From Coriobacteriaceae bacterium (lineage in GTDB: Bacteria > Actinomycetota > Coriobacteriia > Coriobacteriales > QAMH01), in assembly GCA_025992705.1 (NCBI GenBank), contig DAJPGJ010000001.1:1831001-1895000 (forward strand): 64,000 nt of DNA, given 5' to 3'. How positions within the stretch are numbered: position 1 is the stretch's first letter; the number at the start of each line of letters is the position of its first letter. Under the pieces are notes generated by a model that saw only the letters and a list, made by a program, of their open reading frames with translations, was not told where the DNA came from and did no database searches. Below are positions 9,901 through 16,531 of this stretch, in pieces. The position numbers were made by a program, and so were the translations under genes.

Positions 9901-10760
9901 CTCTCGCAGTAATCGGGGCAGACGTTGACGAGCTTCGTGCCGTTGTAGCGTGCCTCGATCATGAAGTGGGCGTCGGGGGTACGCGTCATCGAGATGTTCG
10001 TGCCCCAGCAGATGATGTAGTTGGAGTAATACCATGCCTCGGACTCGGGTACGTCGGTCTGCTCGCCGAAGGTCTGGGGAGACGACGGCGGAAGGTCGCA
10101 ATACCAGTCGTAGAACGAAAGGGGCGCGCCGCCTATCAGGGAGAGATAGCGAACGCCCGCGCCGTAGGACACCATGGAATAGCCGGGGATCGGGGAAAAG
10201 CCCGCGATGCGGTCGGGGCCGTACTTCTCGATCGTGTAGAGGTTGGCGGCGGCGATGATCTCCGTCGCCTCGTCCCACGTCGTGCGCACGAGATCGCCCA
10301 ACCCGCGAACCTTCACGTAGCTGTCGCGGGTCTCTGGGTCCTCGACGATGCGCCGCCAGGCTTCCAGCGGCTCGTTGTGGACGCGCTCCCTGCGCCATGC
10401 GTCACGGAGCTGGGCGCGGATCAGGGGATGCTTGACGCGTGCCGCGCTGTAGAGATACCACGAGTAGCTCGCGCCACGGGGGCAGCCACGAGGCTCGTGA
10501 TTGGGGACGCCGCACGGCGTGCGCGGATAGTCCGTCTGCTGGGTCTCCCACGTGACGATGCCATCCTTCACGAAGATCTTCCAGCTACATGACCCCGTGC
10601 AGTTGACGCCGTGGGTGGACCGCACGACCTTGTCATGCGCCCAGCGATCGCGATATGCATCTTCCCAATTGCGGTTCTCGTCGGTTACCTCGCCCCATCC
10701 ATCGGCGTAGCTTCCGACGCGCTTCTTGAAGAACAGCGAACCTTCTGAGAACTTCGACAT
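6972..10760 (-). CDS. narG: Respiratory nitrate reductase alpha (catalytic) subunit
   Basis: The Mo-bis-MGD subunit reducing nitrate to nitrite, 1262 residues against about 1247 in E. coli. The N-terminal FS0 cluster motif has a histidine in the first position (HGVNCTGSCSW), followed by a cysteine in RGCPRGASYSWYLYS, as in NarG. YCDLPPSSPQTFGEQTD contains the conserved aspartate region that ligates molybdenum. There is no twin-arginine signal; the enzyme should face the cytoplasm, as in classical NarGHI. It is transcribed after narK (100 bp gap) and before narH. The start follows a GGGGTTC ribosome site. Confidence 0.97.
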   Translation of the reverse strand: MSKFSEGSLFFKKRVGSYADGWGEVTDENRNWEDAYRDRWAHDKVVRSTHGVNCTGSCSWKIFVKDGIVTWETQQTDYPRTPCGVPNHEPRGCPRGASYSWYLYSAARVKHPLIRAQLRDAWRRERVHNEPLEAWRRIVEDPETRDSYVKVRGLGDLVRTTWDEATEIIAAANLYTIEKYGPDRIAGFSPIPGYSMVSYGAGVRYLSLIGGAPLSFYDWYCDLPPSSPQTFGEQTDVPESEAWYYSNYIICWGTNISMTRTPDAHFMIEARYNGTKLVNVCPDYCESTKDADWWVHPKQGTDAALALAMNFVIFKEFHLDNPDPYFTDYVRRFTDLPILVRLDEREGKDVYVAGRTLRASDLAQYASAGNGEWKTVVWDDTSDAPAVPRGSIGYRWEQEENGDEGKWNTLEVDGETGKDIHPRLSLIDSSDDVVTLNVPYFGDESIPLFQGNDDDGPVLQRAVPVKRIKTTDGEVLVATVFDLFGAFLGIDRGIGGQVAANERDNVPFTPRWQEDITGVRADDVIRLAREFATAASNTKGRACVLMGAGLNQWYQTDNAYRGIMNILMLCGTVGVTGGGWCHYVGQEKIRPEAGWAEFSFAQDWVPASRQMNATSFFYEHTDQWRYERMPLSYMRSPLADAKRYSGTYIDCNLQSAKMGWLPTVPQLDTNPTGIASAAKKQGMETEEYLVDALKSGKVHFSLEDLDEPFNWPRNLFVWRSNILGSSGKGQEYFLKHLMGAQDGIVGEELSADEEDLKPELVKWRKAPIGKLDLLVNLDFRISTTGLYADIVLPAATFYEKNDINTTDMHSFIHPFVKAVSCPWEAKSDWEIFELLSKRISQMGGAYPERFSAVKDVLLMPLGHDTASELGQPLDVKRWYEGECDLIPGKTAPHIVEIERNYGNIHDMYCSVGPRLSEHGGGNRGIKWDLSQEIDELADMNGTVADGVAEGRPKMDSDIAAANMIMRVSPETNGSLAYHSWDFVEKQSGVPCKQLSEEHRGDKLTFFDLQVQSRKTFTGPDWSGIENDEIPYVAFWQNVNLNLPWRTLTGRQHFYQDHEWMRAFGQEFPQYRPPADQRALAGYQHAADSGHPTIMLNFTTIHQKWAIHSTYYDNERMLSLSRGGPTIWLNDKDAKAADIEDNDWVEFWNANGAMVARAILTSRMPQGLSILQHATEKIVNTPASKVTGIRGGDHNSPTRVVINPTHMIGGYAQLSFHLNYYGTICPNRDDFIWLHKVDSVDWLDEEARSEADVLTKRIVEKDC

Positions 10761-10860
10761 GTGAACCCCTAACCATCATGACTGCGCATGGCAGAACTGC
10801 TCGGACACGATGAGCCCACCCTCCGACGTTACGAAGACGCCGGGCTCTAAAACACGCTTC

Positions 10861-12153
10861 CTAACAACGATTCGGAGCGTTCTTCCTGTCGTAGAAGACG
10901 ACGTTGATCACCAGAATGGCCACGAACACGACGACGGACACGGCAAACATCACGGTGGCGTTGGTCGATGCCAGCAGCACGCCAATGGTGAACGGACCAT
11001 AAGCGCCGATAGCCGAAGTCCATCCGACGACCGCGCCGCCTTGGACCGGCGGGAAGAGCACGGCCATTTGCTGCGTGGTCGACGCGTTGCCGCAACCCGT
11101 CCAGAAGAACACCCAGAACATGGCGATCATCCAGATCCAGCAGCCCGTCACGGAATCGGGCTTGTAGACGATCAGGAAGACGAGACCGACGATGATGGCG
11201 GCGGCCATGATGGTGGTCACGCGGCCACCACGAATCTTGTCGGATACCTTGCCGGCAATGACGCGGGAAATCGCGCCGATGGCCGGACCAACCCACGCGA
11301 AGGCGATCGCCGAAGGCGCGCCTGCGACATTGGCAAAGACGCTATCGCCCATCAGGGCAAAGTGGGCGCCCAGACCGGCGAACGTAGCGAACGTGCCGTA
11401 GTAGAACAGCGTCATGAACCAGGTGTGCTTGCTCTTGAAGATGGAGAGCTGCGTCTTGAAGTTGGACGTGACGGGAACCGACCGGAGCAAGACGATGGCG
11501 AGGATGGCGAGGATTATGACAAGCGGAACCCACACCCAGCCGGCGTTTTGCAGCCAGACGTCTCTCACGTGACCGTCCACGACCTCATGCTGCGGGGAGC
11601 CGAGGATACCGAACACGGAAAACGTGATGACGATTGGCGTGACAAACTGGACGAGCGAAGTGCCGAAGTCGGACAGACCGCCCTGGACGCCGAGCGCGAA
11701 GCCGCGCTTGGACTTGGGGAAGTAATAGTTGGTCGACGCCATGAGACCCGAGAAGGTACCGCCGCCAATGCCGGCGAGGAATGCGAACAGCATCAGCACC
11801 TCGAACGGAAGCCCCGGATTGGTCACCGCGTAGATCCAGCATGCAAGCGGGATGAGCAGCAGGGCCGTGGACATGAAGACCAACTTGCGCGTGCCCATGA
11901 TGGGCGGAAGGAACGTCCAGACGATGCGCAACGTGCCGGCCGACAGACCGACCATGGCCACGAGCCAGTAAAGCTGTTGCGAGTCGAGGTGGAATCCGAC
12001 GGCGTTGAGATGTGGCGCCAGTGACGGCACCAAGTACCATGCGCAGAAACCAAATGTCAGAGAGAACGTGGATATCCAAACGGTGGTCCAGGCCAGACGC
12101 TTGTCCCACTTTTTCGAATCTTCGGGATCCCATTCCTTGATGTCAGCCTTCAT
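10861..12153 (-). CDS. narK: Nitrate/nitrite transporter, MFS family (NarK type)
   Basis: A 430-residue major facilitator protein with about 12 hydrophobic segments. It moves nitrate in and/or exchanges it for nitrite. The glycine-rich NarK signature is seen as GIGGGTFSGLMASTNYYFPKS, and other glycine-rich helices (GLSAGTLRI, SDFGTSLVQF) fit the family. It is the first gene of the minus-strand nar block, separated from the divergent narJ by about 240 bp that must hold promoters for both. Proton symport versus antiport cannot be decided from the sequence. Confidence 0.9.
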   Translation of the reverse strand: MKADIKEWDPEDSKKWDKRLAWTTVWISTFSLTFGFCAWYLVPSLAPHLNAVGFHLDSQQLYWLVAMVGLSAGTLRIVWTFLPPIMGTRKLVFMSTALLLIPLACWIYAVTNPGLPFEVLMLFAFLAGIGGGTFSGLMASTNYYFPKSKRGFALGVQGGLSDFGTSLVQFVTPIVITFSVFGILGSPQHEVVDGHVRDVWLQNAGWVWVPLVIILAILAIVLLRSVPVTSNFKTQLSIFKSKHTWFMTLFYYGTFATFAGLGAHFALMGDSVFANVAGAPSAIAFAWVGPAIGAISRVIAGKVSDKIRGGRVTTIMAAAIIVGLVFLIVYKPDSVTGCWIWMIAMFWVFFWTGCGNASTTQQMAVLFPPVQGGAVVGWTSAIGAYGPFTIGVLLASTNATVMFAVSVVVFVAILVINVVFYDRKNAPNRC

Positions 12154-12396
12154 AGTTCTCCGCCTCCATCCCTATGACGACACAACATTCTTAGGTTTTC
12201 CTTTATTCTAATACGAGACTATAACCCAACACGGACTAAATTTGTACGTCTATCGGAAATTTTCTTGACATTTTCTTTTATATAAGATGCAAATTTCTTT
12301 CTGTCAGGCTATCCGCGATCCTATATTGCCTATAATGGACCGGACGTCATTGCCGGCGCGGACGCATGCGCTCGTGGCCAATCCGAAGGGAACGAG
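12154..12396. promoter_or_regulatory. Divergent promoter region between narK and narJ
   Basis: About 240 bp, clearly AT-rich against its surroundings, between divergently transcribed genes. A TATAAT hexamer near 12331 is a candidate -10 for narJ, and a TTGACA near 12265 a candidate -35, though their spacing does not match one promoter. TTGGGT with an A/T-rich stretch on the opposite strand could serve narK. I found no convincing FNR half-site pair (TTGAT-N4-ATCAA), so the regulator is unknown. Confidence 0.4.
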
Positions 12397-13035
12397 ATGA
12401 TTTGGGAACTGAAAGCCCTCGCCTGCCTGCTGCTCTATCCGGACGAAGAGCTCCTGAAGAGCCTTCCGGAAATCGAATCTACGCTACGGGAAAGCGCCGA
12501 GCTCGACGCGAGTTCGAAGGGGCAATTGAAAGGGCTCATCGAGTGGATTCGCGAAACGGACATGTCGTCTCTGCAGGCCGCATACGTCTCGACCTTCGAC
12601 ATCGGAAAGCACGGAAGCCTGAACCTCTTCGAGCACACGCAGGGCGATTCGCGTGACAGGGGACATGTCATGGTGGAGCTGAACAGGCTCTACAAGGAGC
12701 ACGGGCTCGAGCTGACGACAACGGAGCTACCCGATCACCTGCCGGTGTTCCTCGAGTTCCTCGCGGGCCTCAAGCGCGAGGATGCCCAGCTCTGGCTCGA
12801 GAGCGTCATCGGCCCCATCAAGAAGATCGACCACGAGCTCCAGCTCGATGCAAGCCCCTGGGAGGCGGTGACCGCAGCGCTTCTGGACTTCGCAGGTGCC
12901 GAGCGCGAAGTCGTCTCGGAGCGCACGCCCGACGAGATGATCCCGACACTCGACGCGGAATACTACGAGGCCCCCGTCACCTTCGGCGGCTCCGTCGACC
13001 CGGTTTCGTCCCAGCCGTCTTCTTCCATGTTCTAG
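12397..13035 (+). CDS. narJ: Nitrate reductase molybdenum cofactor assembly chaperone
   Basis: A 212-residue protein of the NarJ/TorD chaperone family, which binds NarG and helps insert the molybdenum cofactor. Recognisable blocks are LLYPDEELL near residue 13, the conserved SLNLFEHTQGDSRDRG motif near residue 75 that marks NarJ, and LPDHLPVFLEFLA near residue 115. It lies outside the narGHI operon, on the opposite strand and divergent from narK, where narGHJI would have it between narH and narI. GAAGGGAACGAG before the ATG is a good ribosome site. It ends 9 bp from the convergent channel gene. Confidence 0.93.
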   Translation: MIWELKALACLLLYPDEELLKSLPEIESTLRESAELDASSKGQLKGLIEWIRETDMSSLQAAYVSTFDIGKHGSLNLFEHTQGDSRDRGHVMVELNRLYKEHGLELTTTELPDHLPVFLEFLAGLKREDAQLWLESVIGPIKKIDHELQLDASPWEAVTAALLDFAGAEREVVSERTPDEMIPTLDAEYYEAPVTFGGSVDPVSSQPSSSMF

Positions 13036-13044
13036 ATCGGCGCG

Positions 13045-13893
13045 TTACGCCTGCTTCTTGCGGTAGCCGAACCAGTAGACGAAGCCGACGAAGACGCAGC
13101 CGCCCACGATGTTACCCAGCGTGGCAAGGCCGATGTTGTAGAAGGCGCCACCCCAGGTGCACAGCGCCATCTGCGTCTCGGTGCCAAAGCCGCACGCTGC
13201 GGCGACGACGCCCATGGGCAGCAGGAACATGTTGGCTACGCAGTGCTCGAAGCCCATGGCGACAAAGGCCATGACGGGAAAGATCGTCGTGAAGATCTTG
13301 TCAATGACCGTACGCCCGGCAAAGCCCATCCACACCGCAAGGCAGACGAGGAAGTTGCACATGATGCCGCGGAAGATGATCTGCATGGGATCAAGGCCGA
13401 TCTTTCCCGATGCGACCGTGACCATCTGGGCGCCGATGGTATTGTCCCCCGCCTTGATGGCCATGATGGAGCAGCCGAAGACGATGCCGACGAGCACGAG
13501 CGATCCCGCGAAGTTGCCAAGCCAGACGACGACCCAGTTCTTCAGAACCTTGGTCCAGGCAAAGCGCTTGCTCGCCGCACCCATGACCATGAGGCAGTTA
13601 CCCGTGAAGAGCTCGGCACCCGCGACGATGACACAAATGAGGCCGAGCGAGAAGCAAAAGCCGCCGAGGATGTTGGATGCGGCAAAGCCGAGCGTTGGGT
13701 CTGCCTTCACGCAGGTCATGAACAACGCGCCGCTACCGATGAGCATACCGGCCATGAGCGCGAGCACGATGGTGCGGCCAACCTCCATCTGGGTCTTCGC
13801 GAGGCCAACGGCCTCGGCCTTCTGCTCGAGTGCCGTACCTGACAGGCAATCCGGCTTGATTGCGTTTATCTCCTCGGGCTGTAACTCGGCCAT
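13045..13893 (-). CDS. Formate/nitrite channel of the FocA/NirC family
   Basis: A 282-residue membrane protein with six hydrophobic segments and the glycine/asparagine-rich repeats of formate-nitrite transporters (for example AELFTGNCLMVMG and EHCVANMFLLPMG). Start 13893 is chosen because AGGAGGAGAGG lies just upstream; a longer frame to 13932 has no such site. It could import formate for the neighbouring dehydrogenase or export nitrite made by NarGHI. The sequence alone does not separate FocA from NirC, so no symbol is given. It is convergent with narJ. Confidence 0.9.
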   Translation of the reverse strand: MAELQPEEINAIKPDCLSGTALEQKAEAVGLAKTQMEVGRTIVLALMAGMLIGSGALFMTCVKADPTLGFAASNILGGFCFSLGLICVIVAGAELFTGNCLMVMGAASKRFAWTKVLKNWVVVWLGNFAGSLVLVGIVFGCSIMAIKAGDNTIGAQMVTVASGKIGLDPMQIIFRGIMCNFLVCLAVWMGFAGRTVIDKIFTTIFPVMAFVAMGFEHCVANMFLLPMGVVAAACGFGTETQMALCTWGGAFYNIGLATLGNIVGGCVFVGFVYWFGYRKKQA

Positions 13894-14050
13894 GCGCCTC
13901 TCCTCCTGCTTCGTCTTGCGCCCCGTACCCACGAGGCAGTTGACGAGTTGTACTCATTTCCTGTCGGTTTACAGAACAGGATTTTACATGAGCTATCATG
14001 AGCGAGATTAATTACGTCACTATGTATACGCATACGGAAACGGACACACC

Positions 14051-15070
14051 ATGCACGACGAAGTAAACGATGAGCCGCGTCTCGCGCTCCTCATCGACGC
14101 GGACAACATCTCCGCCAAATACCTCCCCGTCATCCTCAACGAGATTCCACGCTACGGTGTGGCGACCTATCGCCGCATCTACGGAGACTTCACCGACCCG
14201 CAGGCGGCCAAGTGGCGCCCCAAGTTGCTCGATAACTCCATCACACCCGTCCAGCAGTTCAGCAACGTCAAGAGCCACAAGCCGGGCGAAAAAGCGGGCA
14301 AGAACGCGACCGACTCCACGCTCATCATCGACGCGATGGACATCCTGTACGCCGGCAAGGTCGATGGTTTCGTCATCGTCTCCTCCGACAGCGACTTCAC
14401 GCGCCTGGCCGCCCGCCTACGCGAGAGCAACATGATCGTGGTCGGTATGGGGCGCAACCAGACCGCAGTGTCGTTCAGACACGCCTGCACCAAGTTCGTG
14501 AACATCGAATACCTCTACAAACTGCAGCGCAGCAAGAACGGCGATGACGCGGACATCGAGACCGACGACGTCGAGGAAATCGAGGAGCAATCCCCCATCG
14601 ATGCGGAGAACATCGAGACCACGGTCTCGCTGCGTGACGTGGGTGCCGTCATGGGTGGCATCATCCACACGAACGACAACCGCGGCAGGACGACCTCGCT
14701 CGCGGAGGTGGGCGCCGCTCTCAACAACAAGTTCCCCGACTTCGACGTGCGCAATTTCGGCTATAGCCAGCTCTCCAAGCTCATCGAGGACTTCGACCGC
14801 TTCGAGCTCGTGAAGACTAACGTGGGCTACGACGTGCGCATCGCCGACACACGCGATGACATCAAGCAGGTCGAGCAGTTCATGGTTCTCGAAATCGGCC
14901 GCCACAAGAACAAGTCGATGAGCATCACGTCACTTGCCTCGAAGGTGCATGACACGTTCCCGCAGTTCAACGTCAAGGACACGGGGTATTCGCAGTTCTA
15001 CAAGTTCGTCGACAGTATCAAGGGCATTCACGTCACCGGCGGCAAACGCAAGTACGCGCATCTGGATTAG
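14051..15070 (+). CDS. NYN-domain ribonuclease-like protein with two LOTUS/OST-HTH domains
   Basis: 339 residues. Residues about 10-160 form a NYN (PIN-like) domain with acidic motifs LLIDADN at the start and SSDSDF near residue 117, which would bind metal in RNA cleavage. An acidic linker follows (about 165-195). Two OST-HTH/LOTUS repeats then appear, each with a GYSQ-type core (GYSQLSKLIEDF, GYSQFYKFVDS); these bind RNA or partner proteins. The architecture is common in bacterial LabA/YacP-like proteins of unknown substrate. It stands alone, with a weak ribosome site and no clear operon partner. Confidence 0.85.
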   Translation: MHDEVNDEPRLALLIDADNISAKYLPVILNEIPRYGVATYRRIYGDFTDPQAAKWRPKLLDNSITPVQQFSNVKSHKPGEKAGKNATDSTLIIDAMDILYAGKVDGFVIVSSDSDFTRLAARLRESNMIVVGMGRNQTAVSFRHACTKFVNIEYLYKLQRSKNGDDADIETDDVEEIEEQSPIDAENIETTVSLRDVGAVMGGIIHTNDNRGRTTSLAEVGAALNNKFPDFDVRNFGYSQLSKLIEDFDRFELVKTNVGYDVRIADTRDDIKQVEQFMVLEIGRHKNKSMSITSLASKVHDTFPQFNVKDTGYSQFYKFVDSIKGIHVTGGKRKYAHLD

Positions 15071-15077
15071 AACGGCC

Positions 15078-15132
15078 ATTTCGAGCGAAGCGGCCGCAAG
15101 CCCTCCCATCGTCATTTCGACCGAAGCGGCCG
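15078..15132. repeat. Two copies of a 19-bp GC-rich direct repeat abutting an IS
   Basis: The unit ATTTCGAGCGAAGCGGCCG at 15078-15096 recurs with one mismatch at 15114-15132. The second copy ends exactly where the insertion sequence begins. It resembles small REP-like units and may be a preferred insertion target. Confidence 0.55.
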
Positions 15133-15187
15133 GGTGACGCAGGACGGGGATAATGTCATCTTAATAAGGTGACATTATCCCCGGGCG

Positions 15188-15265
15188 GGTTCAGGCGATC
15201 ATTGCACCTTCCGCCAACACTTCCTGGGTTCAGGCGATCATTGCACCTTCCGCCAACACTTCCTG
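15188..15265. repeat. Perfect 39-bp tandem duplication at the transposase 3' end
   Basis: Positions 15188-15226 and 15227-15265 are identical 39-bp units containing GGTTCAGGCGATCATTGCAC. The right-hand copy encodes the transposase C-terminus (EVLAEGAMIA, stop); the other lies just after the stop. It suggests slippage or an imprecise event during IS movement. Confidence 0.9.
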
Positions 15266-16420
15266 CATAGCCTCGGAAGGGAACTTCCAGCCCAGGACCT
15301 TCCTCGGACGGTTGTTGAGCAGCCACCGCACCTTGCCCACCTCTTCGTCCGACACCTCCGTGAAGTCAGTCTCTTTGGGGAAGAACTCCCTGATCAGCCC
15401 GTTCACATTCTCATTGGTGGGCCGCTGCCAAGGAGAGTGCGGATCGCAGAAATACACCTCGAAGCCAGAGGAGAGCTTGAACCTGTCCACGCATGCCATC
15501 TCCGACCCCTGATCCCAGGTGAGCGTGCGCCTGAGCTCCTCGGGGATCCCCTCGGCCATCTGCGCCATGCGCTCTGCGACCGTGTCCGCGTCATGGCAGG
15601 TCAGCCTCGACATCAAAAGGAAGCGCGACCTTCTCTCCACGAGGGTTATGAGGCAGCTCGACAGGTCGCTTCCAATGATCAGGTCCCCTTCCCAATGCCC
15701 GGGGATGGAGCGGTCACCCGCCTCCGGGGGCCTCTTGGATATATGCGCATCCTTAAGCCAGGGCCTGTTCTTTGCGGGGAGCTTGGATGCCGGTTTGCGA
15801 CCGCGGCGCTTGGTGCGCAAGGCGTACTCGACGCCGAGCTCATGGCGCAGCGTCCCGTAGCCTTGTACATAAAGGGACCGGTATATCGTCTCGTGGCTTA
15901 TGCGCATCCCCTCGTCATCCGGGAAGTCTTCTTCGATCCGCTTGGAGACCTGCTCGGGCGACCATCTGCTGGCAAGCATCTGCAGCACATAGGCCCTAAG
16001 GGGGCCTCGGGCATCGAGCTTGCGGGGTTTTGGCCTTTTCGCCTTCTTCCTCGCATCAAGCTGGGCGTGCCTCGGATCGTAGGGTCCTTGCACCCGAGAA
16101 AGCTCGCGAGCGACGGTCGTCCTGCTGATGTTCATTTTATCGGCAATCTCTTGGTTGGTGCGCCCGACATCGAGAAGGGCCGCGATAAAGCAGCGGTCCT
16201 CGTATGTCAGGCGCTGCTTGGGCGATGTTCTTGCGCTCGGGGTCGGGCAGCTCGCGGCGTCCATTGTAAGCACCATCCGATCCGGAGGGCGGTCCATTCG
16301 GCTCCACTTGAAAACGGCACCACGCCCGATTCCGGTCCGCCTTGCGCACTCCCTGATCGAATCACCCGCGCGAAGCCTCTCTTTGACCGCCGTCCAATCA
16401 TCGATAGAGTATTTAGCCAT
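15230..16420 (-). CDS. IS30-family transposase
   Basis: 396 residues. The N-terminus has two helix-turn-helix regions (SIRECARRTGIGRGAVFKWS and TNQEIADKMNISRTTVARE). The catalytic core shows the IS30 DDE pattern: GHWEGDLIIG for the first aspartate, LTWDQGSEM for the second and NENVNGLIREFFPK for the glutamate. The start at 16420 (MAKYSIDDW) follows AAAGGATG; a longer frame to 16447 lacks this. The gene appears intact and could be active. It inserts between the NYN-LOTUS gene and feoAB without disrupting either. Confidence 0.92.
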   Translation of the reverse strand: MAKYSIDDWTAVKERLRAGDSIRECARRTGIGRGAVFKWSRMDRPPDRMVLTMDAASCPTPSARTSPKQRLTYEDRCFIAALLDVGRTNQEIADKMNISRTTVARELSRVQGPYDPRHAQLDARKKAKRPKPRKLDARGPLRAYVLQMLASRWSPEQVSKRIEEDFPDDEGMRISHETIYRSLYVQGYGTLRHELGVEYALRTKRRGRKPASKLPAKNRPWLKDAHISKRPPEAGDRSIPGHWEGDLIIGSDLSSCLITLVERRSRFLLMSRLTCHDADTVAERMAQMAEGIPEELRRTLTWDQGSEMACVDRFKLSSGFEVYFCDPHSPWQRPTNENVNGLIREFFPKETDFTEVSDEEVGKVRWLLNNRPRKVLGWKFPSEAMQEVLAEGAMIA

Positions 16421-16531
16421 TGCACCACATCCTTTCCATGCGTGCAATGACCGCTAGAATCCGCCCGGGGATAATGTCATCAGATGACATTATCCCCGTC
16501 CTGCGTCACCACGTCACCCGGCAAACGGCCG

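Larger units (their letters stand above)
15133..16510. mobile_element. IS30-family insertion sequence with palindromic ends
   Basis: About 1.38 kb bounded by inverted repeats. The outer 29 bp at the left (GGTGACGCAGGACGGGGATA...) match the reverse complement at the right, 16482-16510. Inside each end the sequence GGGGATAATGTCATC is followed by its own inverse, so each terminus is itself a hairpin. A second matching block, GACATTATCCCCGGGCGG, lies 6 bp further in on the left than on the right. I cannot identify a clear target duplication. One transposase gene fills the element, and a 39-bp tandem duplication sits at its 3' end. Confidence 0.8.

Noticed and set aside
10795..10860. Hairpin between narK and narG (GAGCCC...GGGCTC)
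   Set aside because: Short stem and no T-tract; too weak to call a terminator or riboswitch.
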